A stretch of DNA of 64,000 nucleotides, from contig JAJHTX010000008.1 of NCBI GenBank assembly GCA_032164295.1, forward strand, positions 930,001 through 994,000, read 5' to 3'. Position 1 is the first letter of the stretch; the number at the start of each line of letters is the position of its first letter. Shown here one piece after another: positions 22,377 through 35,206 of the stretch. Below the pieces are notes generated by a model, which searched no databases, was not told the DNA's origin, and worked only from the letters and a program-made list of their open reading frames with translations. Source of the stretch: Inonotus obliquus. Its lineage: Eukaryota > Basidiomycota > Agaricomycetes > Hymenochaetales > Hymenochaetaceae. Made by a program: the position numbers and the translations under genes.

Positions 22377-25300
22377 CTTTTCTTCGACTTTGTTGGTTGA
22401 GTTGGACTGAAGTGGAGGAGTGGAGAAGTGGAGTCGACGAATAGAGTCTTTTTTGACTTTGAAGAGGTTGAGGTTGAGGATAACGAAGGTGCGAACGACG
22501 AACGAGAAAGAGCGACTTTGCTGAAGCACGGGAATCGAATGTGGGATGTGGGATGTGAAATGAGGAAGAGTGGAGAGTGGAGGACAAAACACGTCGAGTT
22601 TATAAACCATTTACTCAAGCGGAGTCCAAAAACTCTTGAACTGACATACACATATTCCAGGGTGATAACGCGTAACGCATTTGTATGCACGGAAGAAGAA
22701 AGAGCTAGTCAAAATCTAAATTCGGGTACGAGTTTGGGTTCGAGTTCGAGTGGCACATCAATATCATATCAGTTAGACTTGGGTGGTACGCCTCCGGCGC
22801 GCCCGAGGGTACTGGTATGCTAGTATCATTACTATTACAAGTACAATTCATGGCTAACGACCGACGTCTATTGATATTATGCCTTATGCGTTATGCGCTG
22901 TACCGCTCGCTCTTCGAATGATAGGACGCACATGCATATGCTCGAATGCGACAGCACATACTATACATAATCTTGGTGGAGATTGTAATATGTTATCGAA
23001 ATTTGTATATCTTGTGTAAACTCGCGGATCACTCACTTTGAATTTGAACTTCTCTCTGCGAGTACTAGTGAGGCATATCGGACTCGGGCTCGGGTTCGTT
23101 GAGAGTGTTATTATCACAGATAGAACTAGTGGCCGCCCGCCCTTATGGATTGCCGAATTCTCCGCGTTTCACTTTGCATCATCCTAGCAACTCTACATCA
23201 GTTCTTCGTGGCGTGGATTCGGATTCGCGTCTTCCTACTCTGTTCTTCTATACGCCGATACATGTGCACATGCACATAGCACATGTTCACATATTAATGC
23301 CACTGCCACAGCTAACGCCACATGATCGACAGGCAACAGTCCGAGTCAATTTGAAATTTGAGAAGTAATGAATGAAAGGTTGACGTAAAAACGTAAACGG
23401 GAGCGTTTGGTATGATGGTGATGATGATGATTCATCTGCGTCTGATTTTGATTTTGATATGTTAGAGATCTGGAGAGTGTACAGACATGGAACGGAACAT
23501 TTGTTTCCTTTGAACATGCATACTTGGCGCCTATGACGCACGAACAACTCGATGACGATCCCCAAGTCTTCTCACCAATATTGACGCTAGAGCCACTCGA
23601 GCAGATCAAAGTTTGAAATCGAAATCTACGATTCTAGGATTCTGTGCTGATTGAGTGATTGACTTTGACTTTGAGAATAGGACCATCAAAAGAAGACCGC
23701 GGCCACCTCGACATCCTCGGCTCGGAGTCGGAGTCGGAGTCGGACAGGCGAAATTCGAATAGACTCACAAGATCTTCCCGGCAGCGAAGAACTGAAAACT
23801 GAAGAACCCCATCGGATCATAACTTCATAACACAGAGCATAAGCGATTTCGAATTCGCCGAGACCGTGACCGTGACCGTCACTTTGGCACTTCGGCACTT
23901 TGACACTTTGGCAGGTTAGCATTTTGGCGTCTGAACTTTACTTTACTTTGATGTGGCGATCGGACGCGCGCCGCGGCGTCGAACAAACATCGAACGATAA
24001 TCATTATTGGACGCGGTGGAGCTTGCTTGCTTGACCGTCAAACAAAGAACTTTGGGATTCGGATCCTACCCCGACGAGTCCGAGTCCGAAGCCGAAGCCG
24101 GAGCCGAAGAGTGAAGAGTCTGCCGGTGAGTGCGTGCGTGGAAAGTTCTAATCCAATCCAAGTCGAGTCGAGTTCTTCATATGGTCGCGGTCGCGGTTGT
24201 TTCCGTATTCCATCTAGTCCTAGTACTACAAATAGTATTGAGGCAACAGGCGTTGAACGTTCTCAGCGTTCTCTTCGCTCGAACTAAAGCTATAGTCCAA
24301 TGGGAAATACTAACACACCCCAAGCTGTTAGTTTTAGATACGCGAGTGAGTATTCGATTACAAACCTCGACGGCCGTCCTTTGGTATTCCATTACATATG
24401 CATCCGTGCATCCGTGCATCCGAGTCCAGGACCCAGGACCAAGACATACGTATTATGCATCGCATCGACCGTAACTCTTCCCACGTTCTCACAGAAAGAG
24501 CTTCGCGTCTTCGCGTCTCCGAACCAAACTGCACGGAGACGAGTACTAATATTAATGTTCGACAGGATCCATTCACTAATACTGCTACGACAGCGTTGCC
24601 GTAAATCGTATCATCCACCATTCATCACGAGTCACTAGGAACCCACTTCCCTTCCCTTCCTCGCTTTCTCTCTCTAATGCTGACCGTTTAATTGCAAATT
24701 CAATTACATTTACATTCTTATCAGTCATAACTTGTCAGCCTCAGCCTCAGCCACGCCGCCGCCGCCGTGGCGCAGCTCGTACCTATCACATATCCACAAT
24801 TTCACAATCTAAATCCGTGCTCTCAGTAATCAGTAGTCAATACCCCTATCGGAATCGACTAATCAGCGTTGAGGTTGAGGTTTGAGGTTGAAGTTGAGCT
24901 TATTCTTCGGAGATATTTATTCTTTCGCGACATTAATACTGGATAGATTCTGACCATTATCGTTACCATTTAAACAGCAGCCCGAATACACTAGTACTAG
25001 TACTAGTATTAGTTCTAATATTGGAACCGACACCGACACCGACACCGACACTTTTCGGCCTCACTAATCAGTTCGAACTTCGCAAGTCTCCTGTTTTGCT
25101 GTGAAGCTCTAGGTTTGGGGTTATAAAGTGAGCTATTCGTATCTACAATAGTGCTTAGTGCTTACCCAACGCCTTAACGACTTTTTGCTATTTTTATTTG
25201 ATATACCGACTAAATTAACCATGACTCCATGTATACGGTATGGAGATTCGGGACTAGTCACGGACTCACGGACTCTGAACTCACGGACCCACGGACGGCA

Positions 25301-26861
25301 AAATATTGGTGGCGTTGCTTACACTCCAGAGAACTCCAGAACTCCTGTACTCCGGCACCCCAGCGCTCCAGTCTCTGTCAGAAGACAGAGCACGGAGCAC
25401 TGGAGCATGCACATGGAACACGGAACTTTGCCCCATCCACATCCGCATCCGCATCCGCATCCAAATCCAAATCCAAATCCAAATCCAGGTAATACTAATA
25501 TAGCTTTTCGCCTTTTGCTTTACGCCTTTTACCTTTTGCCACCGTTCGGTCCGACGTAGATTCATCGATTCGCGCGATTCATGGTTAATCAATATTTGCA
25601 GCGGAACAACACATGCATGATGCATGATGGCAGACTCCACATGTATTCGTGTTGTATGTAAATGGGGTGTGCCGTGTGCCGTGTGCCGTGCGCCGTGTGC
25701 CGTATGCCATTTGCGTTTCGGGTATACATCAATATTGAATATTGACCTGTAAACTAATGTTGGGAACGTTGTTGACGACTAGTGGAGTACACGATCCATC
25801 GGAGATACCATTAGCACCACATCACATCATACCAAAAATACGCAAAAGCCGTACTACATTGAATGTAAGAATGTAAGGAGAGAAACGAACTTCCTGTACT
25901 TGTCTTTTAGTCAGCCCTAGGCCTTAGAATAGTACTCCGACCACTAGTCTTGTACTGTTTCTTGATCAATATGCTTTATCGACTCGGACGTTGTGCTATC
26001 TCGTTAATGTTCATGGGTGGAGCAAAAAAGATAGATCTAGAGTTGAGTTGAGACTCACGGATGAAAAAGGGAAATAAAAAGAAATATATCACTGGCACTG
26101 GAACTGACATCTTTCCTCCGGAAGACTGAAGATGGAAGACGGAAGATGGAAAACGAAAAGACAGAGAAACGGAAAATGAAAAACGGAAAACGGAAAACGG
26201 ACTCGGAGAGTCAGAGTCGCTCGTTTCCGAAAGGAAAGTTTGTGGAGACCTGGAAACCTGAAGACCGACATGCCGACATGCTAACATACCGACATGAAAG
26301 ACGGAAGAGACGGAAGAGACGGAAGAAGATCTGATATTCGATATTCGATATCGTGTTCAGAAAACAGTTTCCACGCCTTACTTTTCACTGATATACATAC
26401 ATAGATAATGGCGAAATCCCAGTGGGTATCAACTGCTCGCCACTCAACACCGACTTCTGGACACGTTCAACCAACAGCAGCCAACATACTCGAAGAAGTC
26501 GGAGGAGGAGTTTGTTTTTACTCACTTTTCGTATCTGTTAGTTTTACTTTGTGCATTTACCTTTTACTACTGTACTCTTCACTTTTTCGTCTTCTCCGCG
26601 TCCTAATCTGTGTTCTTCATGCCACTTTGCCCAGACGGTCCACACATATACCCCAGATCTTGTGTATTGAGCCTGTACGTGCGCAGGTCAACTGCCTGCC
26701 ACGCCATGGAGTTTTGGGAGGAATATGGCCGATAGAAGCGATAAATGTAGTAAGCAAAAGCGTAAATTGCGACGCGTTTCGACGCGTGACATCACAGGTC
26801 ACGTCGTGTAGACTTGGCAAGGATAACGTAATCATTACCAACACAATTCTCTCAGCGCACC
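22377..26861. other. 4.5 kb intergenic, low-complexity, no supported gene
   Basis: Holds many short simple-sequence runs, including GAGTCCGAGTCCGAAGCCGA-like stretches near 23.7 and 24.1 kb, GACACC repeats near 25.03 kb, CTAGTACTAG repeats near 25 kb, GTGCCGT repeats near 25.68 kb and GGAAAACGGAAAAC-like runs near 26.18 kb. Open frames here (22428-22823 plus, 25158-25559 plus, 26408-26911 plus) are compositionally biased and lack domains. The last could be a 5' leader exon of the METTL7-like gene, but no splice path is evident. Confidence 0.5.
25437..25487 (+). repeat. CATCCG / CATCCA-AATCC hexamer microsatellite
   Basis: Four CATCCG-like units run into several CAAATC units. Read in frame, the stretch would encode HP repeats followed by NP repeats, but both strands are open over it only because of the repeat, so coding is not inferred. 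Confidence 0.8.
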
Positions 26862-28156
26862 ATGACCTCGCTCCCGCTATGGATTCGATTACTTTATGGA
26901 ATGCTCATTGACATCTATGCATGTTTTCGTATAGCTGCACTCCCGACTTTCCGAGCGGTTCGGAAAGAGCCTTTGTTACTTGTCAAACCCCGCGAGCTCT
27001 CGCGGATGTTTATGAGTTTTGTGTGGATTCCTTTTGGTGATGGGGTTGATGAGGCTGCGAGGGAGGAGAAGGAGAGGCTTGTGACGCCGTGGGCGAGTGG
27101 TGTTGTTGTTGATATTGGTGCTGGTATGTTTTTTTTGGTCGATTTTGTTCCGTGTACGTGTACGTGTCCGTTGAGAGATTGTCTGACGTTCTTTCTTTTC
27201 TCATTTCCTAATTCCCATTGCTCATTGCTAATTCTGCCCTGTTGCCTGTTTTATCGACTCATGGACTATGATCACTTGTTCGCTTGATGAAAGGTTACGG
27301 GCATTTATTGAAGTACCTCGATCGAACACGAGTAACGGCTTATATTGCAGTTGAGCCGAATGTGAATATGCACGAGCGATTACGGGGAAAGGCGAGAGAG
27401 TTTGGGTTTGGTGTTGATGCTGATGCTTCTAACGATGCTTCTAACGATAAGGATGAGGATGAGGGTCGGGGTGAGGGGAGGTTTTTGCTTATTCCTTATG
27501 GTGTTGAAGAAGTTGATAAAATCGGAGAGATGATTGAGGGGTGGGCGAGAAAGTGGGGGAGGGATGGAGGGAATGGTGAAGATGGAGGAAGAGGAAGAGT
27601 AGTGGACACTATCGTTTCGATTCTTACGCTTTGCTCCGTTCCTGCTCGGCCATCTCTTTCTACGACTACGTTTACATCGAGTGCAGGTGCATCATGGATC
27701 GCTTCGCCTTCGACTCCTCCGTCAGATACAATCCGTGCATTACAAACCCGAATTTTACGACCTGGAGGACAACTATTGTTCTATGAACACGTTCGATCGC
27801 CTATCCCCGCTTTTGCTCAAGCCCAGGATATCCTCGCACCGATTTGGAAAACGTTTTTCGATGGATGTGTTATTGGTGTTGATATTGTACGAGCAGTCTG
27901 GGAGGCCGGGTTTGAGTTTGAACAGGGTGATATCAATGTCCTCCCTGGGGAAGGGGAGGAGGAGGAGGAGGATTCAAAGATAAAGAAAGGGTATACCGCG
28001 GCGTATGATGAGTGGATTGAAGAAGGAGGTGTGATGATTTGGAAGAACAGGAAGATTGAAGATGGTGGGTGGGCGGAAATGTACACTTGGGGGAAGAAAG
28101 GAGAGGTATCGGAGTCGCTCTTCTTTCATCAGTCTGGACGATGTGTGAAAAGGTGA
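26862..28156 (+). CDS. METTL7-like SAM-dependent methyltransferase
   Basis: Class I methyltransferase related to METTL7/TMT1 proteins, which are membrane-anchored and include thiol methyltransferases in animals; the fungal substrate is unknown. Exons 26862-27123 and 27294-28156, in phase, give 287 aa. The N-terminal segment TSLPLWIRLLYGMLIDIYAC is a likely membrane anchor. The SAM motif I is VVDIGAGYGHLLKYLD, split by the intron between GA and GYG. It continues with AYIAVEPN (motif II acidic residue), DTIVSILTLCSVP and LRPGGQLLFYEHV, the family hallmark, followed by WKTFFDGC. Two Gly/Asp/Glu-rich insertions (SNDASNDKDEDEGRGEG and RDGGNGEDGGRGR) lengthen the loops after motif II and look recent. 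Confidence 0.85.
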
Positions 28157-28961
28157 ACGGACGAAGTTTTTTCTGTCGCATCATACGCAGACCTTGCTTC
28201 GTGCTACAGCTACAGTTGTTGCGCGAAAGGTATGTTGTTTTCATACCTTCGACCGGGTCCGTCTCATTCATCAAGGATTTAGTCTGAAAGGGGAAATCGG
28301 GAATTGAGGAGAGTTAAAGGTTCCGTCAACGACTACTTGATCAGACGGTCTTGTTTCGTTAAACCATGACCACTGCCTCGAGGCTTTGTATGGACAGAAA
28401 AGGAATAAGTCTCTGTTAACGATACGCCAATCTCTAGATGTGAGATGTTGGAAACTCCCTATCTCTCCCTATATGCTATGTCGGAAATATCACCGAACAA
28501 GAAAACAGAGAGAGGAAAGTAAGCATGGCATCGCCAACCTATCATTTCAAAGGTATTATATCAATCGCCACTCTATCTATACCGTATCCACGAATAGATG
28601 TCGAGGATCCAAGGACTCAATAATGAGAACATGCATTGTCGAGGTCGAAAGAACGAAATGCCATCATTCTTCGATACTGGACCGAGTCGGAGTGGTATTA
28701 TATACTTATTATATCCGTTCAGATAGTACTAGTGTTCAGATCTGGATTCCACAGCCGACCAACCAATAACTTGGCGACGAGGCGATCAACGTCAGTCAAC
28801 GTCCCGCGTCGCGCTTGTTCCCCTTTTCCACCAATTCACGACGATTAGAGCGTATCGGCAACAGGGCTCGGAGGCTTTTTGTTTTCCCTTAAGGCGAGAT
28901 GCAATATACTTAAGCCTCATAAGGAGATCCGGCTAGTAAATTTTTTAGGATATGCTTACCT

Positions 28962-29055
28962 ATTGGTACCTGGCACGGCCTATGTAATTTCCGTGATATT
29001 CCCACGGTCCTTTCCATGGCTAAGCGGTGATCGACGCACGGATTCACTATTCCAC
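28962..29055. repeat. Dispersed repeat, copy 1
   Basis: Shares blocks such as CACGGCCTAT, CCGTGAT, TTCCCACGGTCC and GATCGACRCRCGGAT with 54451-54530 in the same order. Probably a remnant of a mobile element family. Confidence 0.6.
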
Positions 29056-29989
29056 TTTTTGTTTTGAGATTCGAGGGCCTGTCCTCCCTTCCACAACTTT
29101 AAAACAAATCTGAAAAAATGTCCAAAAAATATTTTTCGACACTCTGAACAAGGTGGTAAGAAAAATTTAAAAAAATGTACTACAGATTCCAAGATATGGC
29201 AATTTTTGACACATATATAAATAACTAAGACACTTCTTAAGAATTTTTTTTAACAAAATCTTTATTTTTCATTAAGATTTATATATCTGAAAGAAATATG
29301 ACAAGAAAGCCTGAATTCATTGAGCTAGGAAGCATATATACTGCTGTGTCTACTGTATATGCTAATCTCCCCACCACTATGTTGATTTTTTTCGCATATT
29401 GTTGATAGAACTACCCTAATACACATATACATGATGTCCAAGCAGTTTTAAAGGAGTTTTATAAGAGGAAAATATGGCCATGCAAAAAAGACAAAATAAG
29501 ATCACGTAACACATAAGTGAAAACAGTTATGTATATTCTGCCTGAATATCACCTACAATAGATTTGGATTTGGTATATTTCACATCAGATAGTTATTCTA
29601 AGCATTTTTATGTTGAAAGGAAGGGACAAATAACTCAAATTCTGTGAAACTACATATTCAAGAGATTTGGGAAAGTGGGACATGAAGATCGACATGAGTT
29701 ACTACAAATAGAAAGTATTTTAAGCTCCGCCCAGGTAAAAGTGTCACGGATTTTTCATAGGCCATGCCAGACCCCACCTTTCCTTCAACCACCACCATTG
29801 AGTATGGAAAACTCCCTCTCCCTCCCTTCATTCCATCCGCCTCGCTAGTGCAGTTCTGGAGAGTCTGCACTTTTATAGTGTCTCCCCTGTGACATCAGAT
29901 TGTTCAGCTTTATGCTGTCTCCTGTTTGCTGTGGGGTTAATCTCTTTTATGTGCAACGTAAGTCATGCTCGCTAAATGTGCGAGATCGC

Positions 29990-31500
29990 GTCCGGTACCG
30001 AAATACCGAGACGAGAGGTGTATGGTTTTAAGTGGGGGAGGGCTAATACGTGCCGGTACTTAACCAGTACGGTCACAGACAAGTCGTCAAGAGAGAATAG
30101 TAGGGCCTGGCTGGATTGATGAGTACAGGAGGCTATAGGTGACCGCTCCAGAGGCGAGGTATCAGGAGATGATCGATACCGAGACAAATCCGTCGATACC
30201 GAGTCGTCTGGTGTCCGGTATCACGGTAGAGAGATCAAAGCAGTAGAGAAGGCGAGCTGAGGGGGTGTTTCTGATGGGACTAGTCGTGAGACGAGAGGCG
30301 AGGGCAACGAAGACGATAACGATGACTACCGGTATCGATACCGGTGACTACGAGACAAGACAAACGAACGGGGGCTTGAACGAGATGAGCAAAACCCAGA
30401 CCTTCACTCTGGAAGTTCCTCTCAGATTAGCTGGTTTGCTACTGTAGAACATGCAGGCTATAAATACCATAATACCGTAGCCATTCAAGATACCAAATGG
30501 GGGGTTTTTACAAGTTGAATCGTACCGCAATCCGGTACAAGAAAGGGAACATAAAGTCGAATTGAATGTAAAATTATAATCAGGGGAAACATAAGATGAT
30601 GAATGAATAAGAAGTTTTATCAGGGGGTAGCTAAGAATAGGGTGGGACGAGACAAGAACCCCATGAAAACTCACGATGAGTGATACCGAGGTAGGGCAGC
30701 GGTACTGACGTCGACCAGCACTAAAATAAGGACGTGTCTCAAGCTACCGCATGGGTGCTCCTGGCGATGTCCCTGTCGTCTCCTTAGCAGGAGAAGCACG
30801 TCATCCTGATTTACCTTTGTTCCGGTATCATGATCCGTGCGGCGTCAGTCTGGGCATCTACCGATCGATCGGACGGCGTGCTCCGATGTTGACGTGTCGG
30901 TACAACCCAACCTTGGCAATGGAGTACTCTACCGCTCGGTACCAATCAGTACCCTGGGATCGTCCCTGAGCATCAACGAGATCGCTCGAGCCCCTCGATA
31001 TCGATCGGTACGCGTTGCCTGACTCGACTGGGCATTGCTTGGCTTCCCCTCCGAGTCGGATCGATGGCCTCCTCCGAGATCAAAGCAGCGTACGGCAGAC
31101 TTGATTCATTTCCCAACCTTCCTCTCGACGTAGATCTCCGAGGGCGTGGTCTCGACCTAGCACACGTTACAAACTCCGGTACTGGAGCGGACCATCGGTA
31201 TCAACACCAGTATCGTCGGTATCGATGCATGGCAGTTCAGAAGGGCATACCGTTGGACTTGGAGCTTCGACCATGATCCAACTCTTCGCAGCAACGTATG
31301 GCAGACCGATCGCAGCTTTGTGAGCCTTTCCCTCTGGTATGGGCTGTCGAGGGCGTAGTATCGACTAGACGTGGACTATTAAGCATCGGTATCAGGATGG
31401 GTGGGCGGTACGGTATTGGTATCATCGGTATCGAAGTCTGGTGGTTCGGTACTGTGATGGAAGACGGGCATAGGGATTGGTGATTCGGTATTGGTGCAGA
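29990..31500. repeat. CGGTAT/CGGTAC-word-rich tract
   Basis: Short words of the type CCGGTAT, CGGTACC, GATACCG and their complements recur dozens of times at irregular spacing on both strands, often with TCGAT next to them. An imperfect tandem duplication of an AGAAGCGGTAGAATC word lies just downstream at about 31629-31688. No coding frame is retained. Confidence 0.55.
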
Positions 31501-33288
31501 AGTCTGGCTAAACGTATGTAGGACCAGTTCTCAATCGTTCTTAGCCTTGTCGAATCGCAGAAGCCTCGTACTTTGTTGGAACCGCAGGCGTAGATAGGAC
31601 AGCAGAAGTACCGTGGTCTGAAGAGAAGTAAGAAGCGGTAGAATCACAGAAGTATTGTTAATTGGAAGAAGCGGTAGAATCGCAGAATTAAGCCCATATC
31701 GATCGTAGCCTCCGGTATTACTCTTTATCGCCTCCCTCGTCAGGCAAACTGGTGAAACCCAGTCTAAAAACTATCCTTTGTCCCACCCCCTAGCGGGGGT
31801 CCATTCTCACTACCCTTGTTCGCGCACTGTAGACTGTCCTGGCAGCTTCAGGGCTGGGTTAGTTGTTGTAATGGCGCACCGCAGTTGTGCGCTGGGGCAC
31901 CCGATTCTTCCCTCCGGACTGGAGATAAGGAGTGGTCATGTGGATAAGGAGGATATACCCGTGTAAGTCGGGGAGCGACGGACGGCGGCGGTGCAGGGCC
32001 ACGAGGTCTTGAGCCTGTAATGGGCTTCTACGGGGGCCGGGAAGGCCTTCCTATGACGACACCATTGCAAGTAGGGCCGTAAAGCAGGAGGGCTCGAGGA
32101 CGGTTGTCATGCCGGTAACCAGGCCGGATGCCATTGGATATGGCCAACCTATTTGCTTTGGGTAGGAAAGTACCTGCAGGGAAACCGCACCTCTTGCAGG
32201 TGTAAACCGAAAGACATAGAAGTTGCGAGCTGCGACAGGGATCATCTGGGCTGAGCCATTCTGGGTTTCAGGTTAGGGGGGGGGGTCATCCGAGTTGGAG
32301 GGGGTTTTTCTTCTGCAATATCCTTTTGTAGACTGTTTTCCTCCTCCCTTTTCCTATCATAAGTGCCAGTTGAAATCCCGGTGTATGTACTCTCACTGTA
32401 TTGTATATACTATGCAATACAACACTGTTAAGGCACCATACCTATGCATTCAGCAGCACAAGGATAACGTGCAAATTTATGCAAATAAACATTGTATTTA
32501 ATCTCAAATTATGCTCTACACAGACAGAGGCTGAATTGACGTAAGGCTCTGAGACGGAGGGCGCAGTCAACAAAGATGTGATGTGTCATCCCTAATTTGG
32601 TATATCAGGCTTAAGGATATTCACACGCCCGCCGGAACTTCGGCATATCATAATATTAATAAGAAAATCCTCAGGGCTTCGTCCAAGCTCACGATACACA
32701 CTCCAACTCGTCATCTTACTCAAAAAGTACGCCCTTCCAATTCCCAATTCCAGTATCCACTAAACTACTTAAGACTTACGAGGCAGGCTTGAAGACGACC
32801 CTTTCTGGGCGAACACCGTATCAAAAAGAAACCGATGGCAGGGCTTTCTTTCTTGCCAAATAGACAAGTCGACATGCAATATACGAATCGATCGAAGGTG
32901 GATGGTTGGGGTTGCTCTGTTCGATCTGGCATTGTTACTGTACCTGGTAATGGTCGATAGAAGGGAGTGCAATGAAAATTTGAGGAAGGCGTCGATCGCT
33001 TTATATAGGACAGATACCAAGTTTCCACCCATGAAATGAAAACGATGGATCTATCAGATCTCACCCTACAAGGTGTTCTAAATTTCGTTTCTGTTTTGTT
33101 TTCAAACTCAACCCTCCCCAACCTCGGTGCCTTTCGGTAAGCCAGCTGACTATGTCTTACATGGAAATGGTACGATCGTTCACCTAAATCGATGCTATAC
33201 AAAAAGGAGCAATCGTCGCAACTAAAATACTAGTCCCTTCTCGATTATAAACACAGGAGGACGACGACCTGATCAAGCGGACACGACG

Positions 33289-35206
33289 ATGAGTGCGAGC
33301 AACATCCCTCCTGATATGCCCCTAGAGGATGCCATCAAGCTAATGACCCAGCTTGTTCGCGATTTTCGGTTAACGAGGGTATGTGATTCGCTTGTTTGTC
33401 GAACGAGTAATCACATTTTGTCTGATACGTTGCTTTTCTTCCCGAAGGAGCTTTATAGTGAGCAGGATTCTTGATTTAGTGAGAAACAGTTCAGACTCAT
33501 ACCCTAAACGAATTCAGTGGGCGTGGTGGCGTGTGTGTGGTATGATATACTGATTACGCTTGATCAGTACGTCTGGTTTTCTGCCTCCTTCGTTCGAGTC
33601 TAGGAATCTAACACATTCTTCTCCGCCTGCATTTAGAGAGGTGTCTTTTAGAAACGCATCTTCGTTGCAGCATGTACACTTACCTGCACTCTCACCCGAT
33701 AGCGTGCACTCATTTGGAAAGCCCGATGGTCTCTTGGGAAGGTTCTTTACTTTTTTCTGCGATACGTGGTTGCAATAGAAGCGATCCTCTTTCTTGTCTG
33801 TTAGTGCTCTGGGCTGTTCTAGGGGATGATACGTTATTGACAGTCTTGAACCGGTTTTCTCTAGATACCGTAGACTTGAGTGCTCCTGAGGCCGTAAGTA
33901 CCTCGTTACCTCGTTAGAAGGTGTAGAACAGCACGCTGATTCTTCGGGCCTAGTTGTCAGTAATAATCCGAGACTAGCATTTCACTCGCTCTTATTCAAG
34001 GCCAATTTCTTCTAACAGCTGCAAATTGGAGAATTATATTAGCATGTGGTGCGTTACTGTCATGTACAGTACTTCGATTCCTCTTCTTAACAAGTTACCT
34101 CTAGGTCCTCGCTGGCGTTCTTCATTCCTCTTCAAAGTCCGTCCAAATTATACCGTCCCTTCCGATATTTCAAGTAGCTAACGGGTATAGTACTTCAAAA
34201 GTCGTTGTCGTTTTGCGTATTATCGCGATATGGGATAGAAGGCGTGCGATTGTGGTGATACTCTGGTCTGGTTTAGTTGTGAGTCGTTTGTTGATTGATA
34301 GGGTCCGGGTCTACCTAGGTAGAGCTAAGCCTTTTTTTTCTCCGTGTGCTGTATGCCCTCGGACTATAAGGCAGCAGACATCGTTATCCTAGTATCAATA
34401 TCGCGCATTCAGGCCATGTACACATGTGAGCATCCTTATACATAGACTGTTAATCCTTCGTGGTTGACTGTTTCTTATCAGATGACATGGATGAGACGTC
34501 AGTAGTACTTCATACATCTTTGCGACCTCCGGACTTATTTAACCTCGGTCTCAAGCCTCGTGCCGATAATAGGCTGTCATGCAGGTCTTGCGTCGATCAA
34601 TCCAATGGATAGTGTTCCCGCGTTTGCAGCGCTCATCGGATTCGACACACTATTGTTCGTCCTGACACTAACGAAGGCAATCATGACATGTAATGATTCA
34701 ACTTCATATGTTTATTTGTTATTTGTTCTATTTACACTGACTGCTCGTACAGTTAATATTACCAGGACACGATTAATGGGTGTACTCTTTCGGGACGGTC
34801 TCGCTTATTACTGTACCATATTAGGTACGTTACTACTCCTCCGTGGTTTCTGAAGCTGATAATGTATCATTCCTTTTGTCAAGCCTTCTCTATCACGAAT
34901 ACGGTGTTCCTAAGTGTTTTCCCTCAAACACGACCTGGACTAGCAGTACCATTTCCTCATCTCCAACGAGCATGTTATTCAATTATCGGATCTCGTCTTA
35001 TTCTCAGCCTTCGCGGCGCCGTGAAACCTCGCGCCGAGGATATCCGACTTCAAACCTTTTCGAGTGATCGGAAAGCTCAAATAGAGAGGAGGACGGAGAC
35101 TTATGTTCATGATGAAGATCAAGCTCGGAGTTCGATTTTTTTCAAAGAGACAGAGGGGAGTATTGTTACGTCGCCTTTGGAAGAAAGACGTTTGACGAGG
35201 GTGTGA
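33289..35206 (+). CDS. DUF6533-like multi-pass membrane protein, paralog E
   Basis: Fourth member of the A/B/C exon-structure group, about 24 kb from the others. Exons: 33289-33378, 33448-33457 (10 nt), 33518-33566, 33637-33640 (4 nt), 33703-33799, 33865-33893, 33954-33955 (2 nt), 34019-34048, 34105-34136, 34202-34278, 34371-34425, 34482-34497 (16 nt), 34556-34689, 34753-34824, 34884-35206; 1020 nt, 339 aa. Core: VWYDILITL, LIWKARWSLGKVLYFFLRY, FFIPLQIVVVLRIIAIW, VPIIGCHAGLASINPMDSVP, IGFDTLLFVLTLTKAI, LFRDGLAYYC and CYSIIGSRLILSLRG. The polar tail is unlike A-C in sequence. TTATAAA lies at about 33245. Function unknown. Confidence 0.82.

Larger units (their letters stand above)
28157..33288. 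other. 5 kb repeat-rich stretch without recognisable genes
   Basis: No open frame above about 145 codons and none with a domain. 28.2-28.9 kb is ordinary intergenic. 28.96-29.05 kb is a dispersed repeat. 29.1-29.7 kb is A/T rich. 30.0-31.5 kb is dominated by CGGTAT/CGGTAC-type words. 31.7-32.3 kb is GC-richer and ends in a run of ten Gs (about 32277-32286), followed by A/T-rich DNA. The changes in composition suggest decayed transposable elements, but no terminal repeats or polymerase motifs were found by eye. Confidence 0.45.

Noticed and set aside
22428..22823. Plus-strand ORF of 131 codons
   Set aside because: Antisense to the hydrophobin H1 leader region and compositionally biased; no motif.
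25158..25640. HP/NP repeat protein
   Set aside because: Both strands are open only because of a hexamer microsatellite; no start context or introns.
28157..33288. LTR retrotransposon or LINE
   Set aside because: Composition shifts hint at mobile DNA but no terminal repeats, reverse transcriptase motifs or poly-A tail with target duplication were found.
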